DNA from: Brevibacillus sp051967035
GTDB lineage: Bacteria > Bacillota > Bacilli > Brevibacillales > Brevibacillaceae
Length of the DNA stretch: 64,000 nt
Direction of reading: 5' to 3'
Assembly (NCBI RefSeq): GCF_051967035.1
Contig: NZ_JBQCKK010000009.1
Coordinates: 1 to 64,000, forward strand
Shown: positions 35,514-43,945 of the stretch, piece after piece
Numbering within the stretch: position 1 is the first letter of the stretch
How the letters are laid out: every line of letters begins with the position of its first letter
Notes under the pieces: generated by a model
The model's database searches: none
Seen by the model: only the letters and a program-made list of their open reading frames with translations
Told to the model about the DNA's origin: nothing
Translations under genes and position numbers: made by a program

Positions 35514-36152
35514 CTCCCTATTGGAAAACGAGTTACAGTCAATAGCGAAAAGAACCACGGTAGGCAGCCGAATGCCACAAAAAACGTAGAGCTGGTGGCG
35601 AGCGTCGGGCGCATCTACGACATCACCCTGCACGATCCGGTCGAGGAAGATGAGCAGGCGCTTGCCAACATGCACGTGCTGGAGCAAAATACGTATCGCT
35701 ACAAAAAGGACGAGAAAGCCTACTACTTCACCAAAGAAGACTTGCTGGCGCATCCTCCGCTCATCTCGACCAATACGATGGAACAGTATGCGCCGGACAA
35801 CCAGCCAGAGCTTGTGACAGAGCCGTTGCCGGAACAGGTGTACATCATGGATAACGATCCGGACGAAGCGCGAAAGCTCGCCGCGGTGCCGGATGAGTGG
35901 AGCCAGGCGATTTCCCGCGAGTTCATCAGCAGCTACGAGATGCTTTCGGGTCGCGCTGTGCAAATCGTCGACCAGGAGACGTATGCGGCGATCAAGGGCA
36001 GCGAACACAAGGTTCTCGTGGCGCAGGTGGATGACTACCTCAAGTACAAAGCCGACCTGAAAGCGATGGACGAACGCCAAATGAAGAGTGAGAAAGCCGA
36101 AGAAAAGCAAAAAGTCCTTCTCCATCATGAGGAGGATTTTTTTGATGGCTAG
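35514..36152 (+). pseudogene. 5'-truncated hypothetical gene (possible DUF3900/DUF3898-like C-terminus)
   Basis: The frame is open from 35514 (after TAG at 35511) to TAG at 36150-36152, but no ATG is available near the beginning; the first usable start is GTG 35595, without a ribosome site. The residues NVELVASVGRIYDITLHDPVEEDE, core GRIYDITLHDPVEEDE, begin abruptly as if in mid-domain. The rest is a charged alpha-helical protein ending in KVLLHHEEDFFDG. I suspect the C-terminal half of a Bacillus-type DUF3900 or DUF3898 protein, but this is unverified. It lies back-to-back with the methyltransferase remnant, so one deletion probably removed both 5' ends. Confidence 0.5.
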
Positions 36153-36181
36153 GAAATCGGACATAGTTGCCTATTCGAATA

Positions 36182-36210
36182 TTGACATAGAAAATGATAA
36201 TCATTATCAT
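36182..36210 (+). promoter_or_regulatory. Promoter of the siderophore transport operon
   Basis: TTGACA (36182-36187), a perfect -35 element, is separated by 17 bases from TATCAT (36205-36210). The Fur box at 36193-36211 covers the spacer and the -10 element, so Fur with iron would block RNA polymerase directly. Confidence 0.85.
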
Positions 36211-36211
36211 T
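36193..36211 (+). promoter_or_regulatory. Fur box
   Basis: AATGATAATCATTATCATT is a perfect 19-bp palindrome matching the Fur consensus core. It overlaps the -10 element of the promoter. Confidence 0.9.
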
Positions 36212-36284
36212 TTTGGTGGAAGAGATGACCAGCGCCCGTCATCATCTTTAGAAGGCTGCACCAAAACAAAAGGGGGAGTCATAC

Positions 36285-37322
36285 ATGCGTATCATGAAGT
36301 TACCAATCCTGCTTGTCTTATTGTCTGCCATGCTTCTGTTGGCAGCGTGCGGGAACGGAGGGACCGCTACGCCAAACGCCCAATCCGGTTCCGGACAGGC
36401 ACAGCCGGCAGCATCTTCGCAGCCAGAAGCAGACAAGGCAGCGGAAGAACAAGTGCGCACTGTCAAGCACGTGATGGGAGAAACGACAATCAAAGGCATT
36501 CCGAAACGCGTTGTCGCTCTGGAATGGAGCAGCGCTGAGCATGTGCTGGCTCTCGGCATGCAGCCTGTGGGGATTGCGGATATTCCCAATATGAAAAAGT
36601 GGGTCAAGCTCCCCGTGGAAATTGCCCCCGACGTAGTGGATGTAGGAAGCCGCGTCGCGCCAAATCTGGAATCCATCATGCTCCTCAAGCCTGACCTCAT
36701 TATCGGCATGAAGCGCAACGTGGAAGCGAACTACGACGAGTTGAGCAAAATTGCGCCGACAATCGCTTTTGATGCGTATCCGCCAGAGGGCCAGGGCGAT
36801 CAATATACCCGAATGATTGAGACTTTTAAGGAAATTGCCGATATTTTGGGCAAACAGGCAGAAGCCGAACAGGTGCTGAAAGAGCTGGACAAAACCTATG
36901 CAGAGGCAAAAGAGCGCATTGTCAAAGCAGGCACGGACAAAACGCCAATCGTACTCGCCATGGGTTACAGCAACCAGAACGCGGTGGAATTCCGTCTGTC
37001 CACCGACAACTCTACCGCGATTCAAATTCTGAATCGCGTCGGACTGACCAACGCTTACAAACCGAAGAAATTCGAGATGAACGGAATGACGACGACAGAC
37101 GTGGAAGCACTTCCTGCGCTCCAGGATGCCAACTTCCTGTACATCATCCAGGATGATGACAACGTCATTGCGAACCAGTTGAAAAACAACCCGGTTTGGA
37201 ACGGCCTCGCCTTTGTAAAAGAAAATCGCATGTACGCATTGGGCGGCGACATGTGGCCATACGGCGGTCCATTGTCCGCCCAAATCATGGCCAAAAAAGC
37301 TGCTGATCTGCTGGCGAAATGA
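36285..37322 (+). CDS. Iron-siderophore ABC transporter substrate-binding lipoprotein
   Basis: 345 residues. The lipoprotein signal MRIMKLPILLVLLSAMLLLAAC places the lipidated cysteine at 22. A Pro/Gln/Ala linker precedes the FecB/FhuD-type domain (about 60-345; HVMGETTIKGIPKRVVALEW and LLKPDLIIGMKRNVEANYDEL are characteristic, cores IPKRVVALEW and KPDLIIGMKR). It would capture a ferric siderophore outside and pass it to the permease encoded next. AGGGGGAG precedes the ATG. The stop overlaps the permease start (ATGA). Expression is expected only in low iron. Confidence 0.93.
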   Translation: MRIMKLPILLVLLSAMLLLAACGNGGTATPNAQSGSGQAQPAASSQPEADKAAEEQVRTVKHVMGETTIKGIPKRVVALEWSSAEHVLALGMQPVGIADIPNMKKWVKLPVEIAPDVVDVGSRVAPNLESIMLLKPDLIIGMKRNVEANYDELSKIAPTIAFDAYPPEGQGDQYTRMIETFKEIADILGKQAEAEQVLKELDKTYAEAKERIVKAGTDKTPIVLAMGYSNQNAVEFRLSTDNSTAIQILNRVGLTNAYKPKKFEMNGMTTTDVEALPALQDANFLYIIQDDDNVIANQLKNNPVWNGLAFVKENRMYALGGDMWPYGGPLSAQIMAKKAADLLAK

Positions 37323-39412
37323 GTCTGGCCAAGCGTGAAAGCCTTGCCCCAGGCGACATCCATCAAGCCCCTTCTTCTCCAAGAGGAGGCTTGAGGCCGT
37401 TATGGATGCTGCTTGGCGGCCTGGTGCTTCTGGTGCTGCTTGCGTTTGTCAGCCTGACGCAGGGGCTGGCTGACATCTCGGTGCGTACCGTGATCGAAGC
37501 GATTATTGCACCGCAAGAGATTGCCGACCATCAGATGATTCACGGCGTCCGTTTGCCGAGAACGGTGATGGGACTCTTATCCGGCGCGGCTTTGGCGGTT
37601 GCCGGGGCCATGATGCAGACCGTGACGCGAAATCCGCTCGCTTCGGAAACGACGCTCGGCGTCAATGCCGGCGCTTACTTGTTTGTCGTTTTCGGGATGG
37701 TGTTCTGGCCGACGATCCTGCACCAGTACCCGCTGCCATTTGCCATGGCGGGCGGCATACTGGCTGCTGCTGCCGTTTACTATATGGCAGGCGGGCGAAA
37801 AGGAACGCCCGTGCGCGTCGCTTTGTCCGGGATGATCGTCACGCTCGTGTTTTCTTCGCTGACCAGCGCCATGATTCTGTTTCATGAAGAAACGACACAG
37901 GGGATCTTCCTCTGGGGTTCAGGCTCGTTGAAGCAAAACGACTGGACAGGCGTGCAGTTCAGCTGGCCGCTGATTGTGCTCGGGGTGGCAGCCAGCTGCC
38001 TGATGGCCCGACAGCTTGACGTGCTCAGCTTTCACGAAGAAACCGCGCAGTCGCTTGGGCAAAAGGTCGGTAAAACGCGCCTGATCGCCATGTTTATCGC
38101 GATTTTGGTGACGTGTGTCAGCGTCAGCGTAGTCGGGCCGATCGGCTTTATCGGGCTGGTGGCACCGCATCTAGTGCGACTCAGCGGGCTGACAAGACAC
38201 ATCTGGCTGTTGCCGATCAGTGCCATCTGGGGGGCGGCGCTGCTCGTTGCCTCCGACACGATCTCCCGCACGTTCGTCAATGCGTACGGCGAGCTTCCGG
38301 CAGGGGCGATTACGGCGGCGATTGGCGGGCCGTGGCTGATCTGGCTGGCAATGCGGGTGTCCCGCAAGCTGAGCGCCGGCACAGGCTCCGGGGCGCAGAC
38401 CTCGATGAGCGTAGGCGGCTGGCAGCGCAAGGTTCCGTATCCGATCGTCGTCGTCATCTTGTGCGTGCTGCTCGTCCTCGTCTGGATGTCCGGGCTGGCT
38501 ATCGGGAATCTGTACGTGCCTTGGGCGGACATCATTGCCGTCTTCATGGGGCAAGGAAACGAGATGTACAGCCAGCTTCTGTTCGAGCTGCGGATGCCGC
38601 GGCTTTTGACCGCGATGCTGGCGGGAGTGGCTTTGGCGATCAGCGGCAGCCTCATGCAAAGCGCCGTACGCAATCCGCTCGCCGATCCGCAAATCGTCGG
38701 GGTGACCAGCGGTGCGGGCGTGGGAGCTATCCTGTTGCTGCTCGTGTTCCCGCAGTTTTCCGCGTGGATGCCGCTGGGAGCCATGCTCGGCGGGATTGTC
38801 TCTGCCACGATTGTGTACGCCGTATCGTGGCGGAGAGGCTTGAATCCGATCATTCTCACCCTGGTCGGGATCGCGGTTGCCGCAGCAGGCGCTGCTTTTA
38901 TCAACATTTTGATCGTAAAAGCACAGCTTTTGGCTGCACCGGCGCTCGCCTGGATGGCAGGCAGCACATACGGACGCGGCTGGACGGAAATCAGCCGGCT
39001 GCTGCCCGCGATTCTCGTGCTGACCCCGCTCGCGTGGTGGCTGGGACGCCGCGTGGACCTGCTCTCTTTTCACGATGAAAGCTCGATTGGCTTGGGCTTG
39101 CAGGTACGCCGGACGCGACTCACTGTAGCGGTCATTGCGGTGCTGCTCGCTTCGGCCGCTGTCGCCAGCGTCGGGGCTGTAGGGTTTATCGGCTTGCTCG
39201 CGCCGCATGCGGCACGTTTGCTGGTCGGAGCACACCACCGCAGGGCAGTCGTCGTCTCCGCACTGTTGGGCGCGGTCCTGCTGGCCGCCTCCGACTTGCT
39301 GGGGCGAGTCGTGATGATTCCCAAAGACATCCCGTCAGGTATTGTGGTCGCGCTCTTGGGTGCGCCGTATTTGTTCCTGCTGATGTTTCGCGCGGCAAAA
39401 GTACGACACTAA
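37319..39412 (+). CDS. Iron-siderophore ABC permease, fused FecCD-type double subunit
   Basis: 697 residues: two FecCD-family permease modules joined in one chain (about 30-345 and 375-697), as in Escherichia coli FhuB. Each module has the typical HGVRLPRTVMGLLSGAALAVAGAMMQTVTRNPLA pattern (cores RLPRTVMGLLSGAALAVAG and RMPRLLTAMLAGVALAISG), and each has a motif like GPIGFIGLVAPHLVRL or GAVGFIGLLAPHAARL, the loop that contacts the ATPase. About 20 membrane helices are expected. It overlaps the binding-protein gene. No ATP-binding subunit is encoded in the operon, so a shared ATPase elsewhere must supply energy. Confidence 0.93.
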   Translation: MSLAKRESLAPGDIHQAPSSPRGGLRPLWMLLGGLVLLVLLAFVSLTQGLADISVRTVIEAIIAPQEIADHQMIHGVRLPRTVMGLLSGAALAVAGAMMQTVTRNPLASETTLGVNAGAYLFVVFGMVFWPTILHQYPLPFAMAGGILAAAAVYYMAGGRKGTPVRVALSGMIVTLVFSSLTSAMILFHEETTQGIFLWGSGSLKQNDWTGVQFSWPLIVLGVAASCLMARQLDVLSFHEETAQSLGQKVGKTRLIAMFIAILVTCVSVSVVGPIGFIGLVAPHLVRLSGLTRHIWLLPISAIWGAALLVASDTISRTFVNAYGELPAGAITAAIGGPWLIWLAMRVSRKLSAGTGSGAQTSMSVGGWQRKVPYPIVVVILCVLLVLVWMSGLAIGNLYVPWADIIAVFMGQGNEMYSQLLFELRMPRLLTAMLAGVALAISGSLMQSAVRNPLADPQIVGVTSGAGVGAILLLLVFPQFSAWMPLGAMLGGIVSATIVYAVSWRRGLNPIILTLVGIAVAAAGAAFINILIVKAQLLAAPALAWMAGSTYGRGWTEISRLLPAILVLTPLAWWLGRRVDLLSFHDESSIGLGLQVRRTRLTVAVIAVLLASAAVASVGAVGFIGLLAPHAARLLVGAHHRRAVVVSALLGAVLLAASDLLGRVVMIPKDIPSGIVVALLGAPYLFLLMFRAAKVRH

Positions 39413-39447
39413 ATCGAAATCCCATCCGGTATAATCGAGCCAAAACG

Positions 39448-39494
39448 AAGTAGTACAGGCGAAGGCTGCACCGACGCCTGGCTACTTTTTTCTT
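39448..39494 (+). terminator. Terminator after the permease gene
   Basis: AAGTAG-tac-AGGCG (39448-39461) pairs with CGCCT-gg-CTACTT (39475-39487) and ends in a run of T's (39486-39491). It lies in the leader region of the next gene, so it may limit read-through to the regulator gene. Confidence 0.75.
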
Positions 39495-39520
39495 GTACCA
39501 ATCATGACGAAAGCAAGGAT

Positions 39521-41173
39521 GTGAGTCTGATGAGGAACAACAGCCGGGATTGTCATGCCTATGTATGGACTGCTTTTCGCAAGCAGCGGTTGAAAAAAGG
39601 CTTTCGCTTGCGGCAGCTGCGACTGGAGGAATACGTCCTGTGCTACGTAAGGGAAGGCAACGGGGAGATCACCGTCAATGGCCAAAAGCATGGGATCGAG
39701 GCGGGCACGCTCATCATGCTGACTCCTGCGATGCGGATGGACGAGCTGTACGTTCCCGCCGGACCGATGCAGATGTATCGGCTGCACTACAGGCGAATCG
39801 ACGCGTCCTCGTCAGCAGGCGGCAAGCAAGCGACAGCACCCGGCACACAGGAGCAGCTGGCGGGGGACGCGGCGGGAGTGGTAGGAGCGGAAGTGTTTCC
39901 CGTCGCATCCGCATCCGCTTTTGTGGCGAAGCTGGAGGAGTTTCACCGCTTGGGGCAAGAAGCGGACGATGGCCTGCCACTTCGCGCCCAGGCGCTGTTG
40001 TACGATCTGCTCGCCACGGCCTGCAAGGAGCAAGCTGCGCGGGAAAAAGGCGGAGACTGCTCGATCGCCGCGACGATCGACTACATGAAAAAGCATTTTC
40101 GCGAGGCGTTGGATCTGGGAATTTTGCCCAAGCTTGCCGGGTTGACGCCAAGCTCCTACTGTCGGGCGTTCAAGCGGGCGGTAGGGATGACGCCGGGGGA
40201 GTATTTGACGCAGCTTAGGATGGAGGAGGCGAAGGCTTTGCTGTCCGCCTCTTCTTCCGCCAATCGCGTCAAAGACGTGGCCCGCCGCGTCGGCTTTTCC
40301 GATGAGCTGTATTTCAGCCGTTTGTTCAAAAAGCGGGAAGGGTTGTCGCCGCAAATTTACATGAAGCAGGCAGGGCAGCGCGTGGCAATCGCAAGCAAAC
40401 TGTTTTTACAGGATCATTTTCTCGCGATCGGGATTCAGCCGATTGCCGCGCCGTCTTTTCCCCATTATTTTCCGACTCGAACCGGGTTTCCGATCTACTT
40501 GCAGCAGCGACTGCGGGGGACGAAGGCACTGAATGCGGAGCGCGACATTACGCCCCAGGAGATTTTGCCGTTGTCGCCTGACGTGATCGTGCAGATTGAT
40601 ACGGGCCAGGAACAGGGGCAGGGAGAGTGGAAAAAGCTCGGGGAAACGTTCATGTTCAACGGCTATCTGCCATGGCACGAGTATCAACGGCAGATCGCGA
40701 CCGTTTTCCATAAAGAAAACCAGGCCCAGCGGATCATCGACCATGTGGAAAACGTGGAGAAAGCGGCAAGGGATGCGCTGTTGCCCGTCACGCGCAAAGG
40801 CGAATGGACGATCGTCCGGGTGCTGGAGGAGGAGGTGCGGCTGTACGGGACGGAGGGGCACGCCTTGACCGACCTGTTTTATCACAAGCTCGGCTTCCAG
40901 CCCGATCCGCATGTGACACACGCCTCCTACAAGCCTGACGCGCTGCTGGAGCTGGTCAGGATCGACCCGGAGCGCATTATCTTGATCTGGAGCGAAAAAG
41001 AGCATGTGGAGCGTCTGTGGGCGAATCCGCTGTGGCAAAGCTTGCGGGCTGTTCGGGAAAACAAGGTGTACAATCCGGAGAGCAAAAACTGGGATCCGTG
41101 GGGGCCGCTGGGCAGGGAGTACATGATCGGGCAGTGTACGGCGTACTTTTTGCGGGCAATCCCGTCCATATAA
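39521..41173 (+). CDS. AraC regulator fused to a siderophore-binding domain (Btr-like)
   Basis: 550 residues in three parts. Residues ~1-95 are a cupin-like sensor; ~181-281 are the AraC double helix-turn-helix (FREALDLGILPKLAGLTPSSYCRAFKR and the signature RVKDVARRVGFSDELYFSRLFKK, core DVARRVGFSDELYFSRLF); ~300-545 are a periplasmic-binding-like domain (LSPDVIVQIDTGQEQGQG, RIILIWSEKEHVERLWANPLW, core ERIILIWSEKEHV). The same layout is known from B. subtilis Btr, which binds Fe-bacillibactin and activates feu genes. By analogy it senses a ferric siderophore in the cytoplasm and activates the flanking uptake genes. Start GTG 39521 or ATG 39530. Confidence 0.88.
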   Translation: MSLMRNNSRDCHAYVWTAFRKQRLKKGFRLRQLRLEEYVLCYVREGNGEITVNGQKHGIEAGTLIMLTPAMRMDELYVPAGPMQMYRLHYRRIDASSSAGGKQATAPGTQEQLAGDAAGVVGAEVFPVASASAFVAKLEEFHRLGQEADDGLPLRAQALLYDLLATACKEQAAREKGGDCSIAATIDYMKKHFREALDLGILPKLAGLTPSSYCRAFKRAVGMTPGEYLTQLRMEEAKALLSASSSANRVKDVARRVGFSDELYFSRLFKKREGLSPQIYMKQAGQRVAIASKLFLQDHFLAIGIQPIAAPSFPHYFPTRTGFPIYLQQRLRGTKALNAERDITPQEILPLSPDVIVQIDTGQEQGQGEWKKLGETFMFNGYLPWHEYQRQIATVFHKENQAQRIIDHVENVEKAARDALLPVTRKGEWTIVRVLEEEVRLYGTEGHALTDLFYHKLGFQPDPHVTHASYKPDALLELVRIDPERIILIWSEKEHVERLWANPLWQSLRAVRENKVYNPESKNWDPWGPLGREYMIGQCTAYFLRAIPSI

Positions 41174-41191
41174 AACAGGCAATGGCGTGCA

Positions 41192-41220
41192 TGGAAAAGC
41201 GGGAGCAGTCTCTATATACT
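41192..41220 (+). promoter_or_regulatory. Probable promoter of the third siderophore-binding gene
   Basis: TGGAAA (41192-41197) and TATACT (41215-41220) are spaced by 17 bases. The Fur box begins six bases after the -10 element, where transcription would start. Confidence 0.6.
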
Positions 41221-41225
41221 ATCAA

Positions 41226-41244
41226 TTGATAATGGTTATCAATC
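41226..41244 (+). promoter_or_regulatory. Fur box
   Basis: TTGATAATGGTTATCAATC is a near-perfect palindrome matching the Fur consensus (GATAAT-n-ATTATC type). Confidence 0.75.
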
Positions 41245-41277
41245 AAGCGACTGATAGAAGTGGGGGCATATCTTGAG

Positions 41278-42309
41278 ATGAAAAAAACGACCAGCGCACG
41301 TACCATGCGCCACATCATGACCAGCTTTTTCTCCCTGTGCATGCTTTTGGTCCTGGCCGGCTGCGGAGGAGGCGCCGACCAGGCGCAAAAGGCCCAGCAG
41401 CAGGCGACGACGGAGCCGAGTACAGCGGCCGCCCAGCCAGCTCCAGCGGATGCAGGCGAAGTGCGCGAGATCAAGCACGCCATGGGCACGACCCAGATCA
41501 AAGGCACACCGCAACGCGTCATCATCCTGACCAACGAAGGTACCGAGGCTCTGCTCGCTCTGGGCGTGAAGCCAATCGCCGCCGTGCAATCGTGGGAAGG
41601 TGACCCTTGGTACGACCACATCAAGGACGAGATGGCAGGGGTAGAGTCTCTTGGCTTTGAAACCGAGCCGAACCTCGAAAAGATTGTCTCGCTCAGCCCG
41701 GACCTGATTATCGGGAACAAGGTACGTCATGAAAAAGTGTACGACCAGCTGTCCAAAATCGCGCCGACCGTGTTCGCGGAAGAGCTGTCGGGCAGATGGA
41801 AAACCAACTTCGCTCTCTATGCCGAAGCGGTGAACAAGAAAGCGGAAGGCGAGAAGCTGCTCAAGGAATTTGACGAGCGCGTAGCGGCAGCCAAAGAAAA
41901 GCTGGGAGCCAAGACAGCCACCAAGGTGTCCGTCGTCAAATTCTCGAAAAAGGGCGTACAGATTTACCAAAAAGACACGTTTAGCGGTGTTCTGCTCGAA
42001 CAACTGGGGGTAGCGCGTCCCGCTTCGCAGGATGTGGACAACTTCGCGGAATTCGTGTCGGAAGAAGGCATGTCCGTCATGGATGGCGACGTTCTGTTCT
42101 ACTGGGTATCGGAAGAAAAAGGCGCCACCGATATTACCAACATGGCGAAAAAGTGGATGGACAGCCCAGTTTTCCAATCGTTGAACGTGGCGAAAAACAA
42201 GCAAGTCTTCCAGGTCAGCGAGACGATCTGGAATACAGCAGGCGGCATCAAGGCAGCGAACTTGCTGCTCGATGACATCATGAAGCGGCTTGACGTCCCA
42301 GCATCATAA
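41278..42309 (+). CDS. Iron-siderophore substrate-binding lipoprotein (third copy)
   Basis: 343 residues from ATG at 41278; a GTG at 41260 would add six residues, and neither has a strong ribosome site (GGGGG lies 13 bases before the ATG). The lipobox LLVLAGC gives Cys29. The mature domain is a FecB/FhuD-type siderophore receptor (IKHAMGTTQIKGTPQRVIILTNEGTEALLALG, cores GTTQIKGTPQRVIIL and IVSLSPDLIIGNK), related to the B. subtilis YfiY/YxeB group. It has its own promoter and Fur box but no permease follows, so it probably shares the fused permease upstream or uses another one elsewhere. Confidence 0.9.
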   Translation: MKKTTSARTMRHIMTSFFSLCMLLVLAGCGGGADQAQKAQQQATTEPSTAAAQPAPADAGEVREIKHAMGTTQIKGTPQRVIILTNEGTEALLALGVKPIAAVQSWEGDPWYDHIKDEMAGVESLGFETEPNLEKIVSLSPDLIIGNKVRHEKVYDQLSKIAPTVFAEELSGRWKTNFALYAEAVNKKAEGEKLLKEFDERVAAAKEKLGAKTATKVSVVKFSKKGVQIYQKDTFSGVLLEQLGVARPASQDVDNFAEFVSEEGMSVMDGDVLFYWVSEEKGATDITNMAKKWMDSPVFQSLNVAKNKQVFQVSETIWNTAGGIKAANLLLDDIMKRLDVPAS

Positions 42310-42319
42310 ATAGACTTCG

Positions 42320-42358
42320 ACCTCATCCGGGCGTGGATGGGGTTGTTTTTTGTTTTTT
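42320..42358 (+). terminator. Rho-independent terminator, left boundary of the AT-rich island
   Basis: ACCTCATCC (42320-42328) pairs with GGATGGGGT (42335-42343), with a 6-base loop, followed by TGTTTTTTGTTTTTTT. Confidence 0.85.
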
Positions 42359-42376
42359 TGCGATAGGTCATAGGAA

Positions 42377-42404
42377 TTGGTGTAAAAAATATCTATTTTA
42401 GTAT
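42377..42404 (+). promoter_or_regulatory. Possible promoter of the TIR island
   Basis: TTGGTG (42377-42382) and TAGTAT (42399-42404) are spaced by 16 bases. They lie in the AT-rich leader about 100 bases before the first island gene; the spacing is slightly short and the call is weak. Confidence 0.35.
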
Positions 42405-42501
42405 TAGTAAAGGAATTCAGGCAAGGTTTGTAGAAAATAATGGTCCAGGAGGAAAGTTTTATGACCTTCGATTCAATTGTTTGCTGGGGGAGGAAGCTTG
42501 A

Positions 42502-43926
42502 ATGGGAAAAAAGTTATCAAAGCCAAAGTATGATGTCACACGATATTTGTGTGCGGCTGCAGAGTTGGATCGGAAATTTCGGAGTACAGTTTTTGAGCAT
42601 GTGGTCCATAACTCATACCGCTTTGTGGCCAAAAGCTATGGAGTAGACTTACCAAGAGTGGTAAGGCAATGCCTCAGAGCGCAGACTAGAGACTTGGTAG
42701 TAGATTCATTGTTTTGTTTAATTCTTATTGTTTTTTTGGTAAAGCATTTTTCGAAATACGGGCTTGTTTATGGAATTATCGGATTCATCCCTGCCTTCCT
42801 AGCCTGGCCCTTTTTCTATTCTTTTTTAGTTACAATTGGTTCCAAACTGTATTCAGAATGGCTTGTCACGAAACAGTTGTCTAGAAATCGCTTTCATAAG
42901 GCTGGAGAAGCATCGTCGTTCGTAGAGAAAATGAACGAGCAACGTTTGAAGGAGCTGGAAGAACTTGAAGCAGGAAATGCGATTTACTACAGTGGTTACT
43001 CTCCGTTTGTTGGGGCAGGGCAGCGTCTTGGTGGATGGTCTTTCGTTTTTAGAACACAAAATGCAAGAAATAGAGAGAACTATGTCGATATCTCACTTCC
43101 GCATTTGTATGCTTTTCTGGAACAGAAGCTCCACAATTTAAATATTAAGGACATGAGCGTTAACGACGGCCTTTTCATTGATGGAAAAACGTTAAATATG
43201 TATCCAGAGTTTTTGACGCGTGATGGTTCAGCCCCTCTTCTGAACGTAAGCGACGACATGATTGAAGAAAGCATGAAAACATTTTCCGAACAGAGAAGAT
43301 TTTACAAAGTGGTACAGGTGACTGGATGGCAAGGGAATTTTATTTTTTCTACATTTTTCCGGTTGGTGAAAAATAATAGACAAATGTTTTTAGAGGTCAG
43401 CTATTATCTCCTTCCGCCGTTAAAGGAAGAGTATTATAAAATCGACCAGATGAGCTCCACCATAAAAGCAAGCAAGATAGGAAAAGCCTTTATTCGCTCT
43501 ATTATTCCTGCACTGCTAAATCCTTTTCGTTCGCCAGTTAGGTTGATTTCACAAGTAAATCTACTGATTTCAAAAGGGCGAACAGCAAATCAAGAGAGCA
43601 AAGAAAGAGAAGAGAATCCGCAGTTTGATTATGGAGCTATTGAAAGTATTCGTGAGATGGTTGCTTGCAACAACTTGCAAAATTACTTTCAAGAGGCAGA
43701 TGTGGATATGTATCGGAAGCAAATTGAGCGTCATTTAATGGATGCTATGACAGAGTACTTTATAGATCATGATGTTGATGTTTCTGAATTTAATTCACGA
43801 AAAGAAACTGTTCTTCAGCAGGGAATTGTAATCAATGGAGGCAACATTCAAGTCGAAAATATGGTTAATGGAAATCAGTTTTTTCAAAAAGTGAGTGAGA
43901 ATATTAAAGAAGCAGTAAAAAGCTGA
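42502..43926 (+). CDS. Membrane protein of unknown family with C-terminal Asn/Gly motif (candidate sensor)
   Basis: 474 residues. Two transmembrane segments at about 65-80 and 87-110 follow a soluble N-terminal helix region. The central domain (residues ~155-360) contains alternating strands and helices and is predicted to be cytoplasmic. Residues 441-459 read GIVINGGNIQVENMVNGNQ, almost identical to the N-terminal motif of the TIR protein encoded next (13 of 19 identical). ATG at 42502 follows GGGGGAGGAAG by 7 bases. I do not recognise the central domain and can name no homologue. Codon use is AT-rich, unlike its neighbours. Likely role: anchor or sensor that recruits the TIR protein through the shared motif; this is an inference. 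Confidence 0.7.
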   Translation: MGKKLSKPKYDVTRYLCAAAELDRKFRSTVFEHVVHNSYRFVAKSYGVDLPRVVRQCLRAQTRDLVVDSLFCLILIVFLVKHFSKYGLVYGIIGFIPAFLAWPFFYSFLVTIGSKLYSEWLVTKQLSRNRFHKAGEASSFVEKMNEQRLKELEELEAGNAIYYSGYSPFVGAGQRLGGWSFVFRTQNARNRENYVDISLPHLYAFLEQKLHNLNIKDMSVNDGLFIDGKTLNMYPEFLTRDGSAPLLNVSDDMIEESMKTFSEQRRFYKVVQVTGWQGNFIFSTFFRLVKNNRQMFLEVSYYLLPPLKEEYYKIDQMSSTIKASKIGKAFIRSIIPALLNPFRSPVRLISQVNLLISKGRTANQESKEREENPQFDYGAIESIREMVACNNLQNYFQEADVDMYRKQIERHLMDAMTEYFIDHDVDVSEFNSRKETVLQQGIVINGGNIQVENMVNGNQFFQKVSENIKEAVKS

Positions 43927-43945
43927 AAGGTAGGTGGAGCGGCAG

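Noticed and set aside
35595..36152. Complete gene starting at GTG 35595
   Set aside because: Protein-like sequence continues upstream of that codon (open to 35514) without a ribosome site, which points to a truncated gene.
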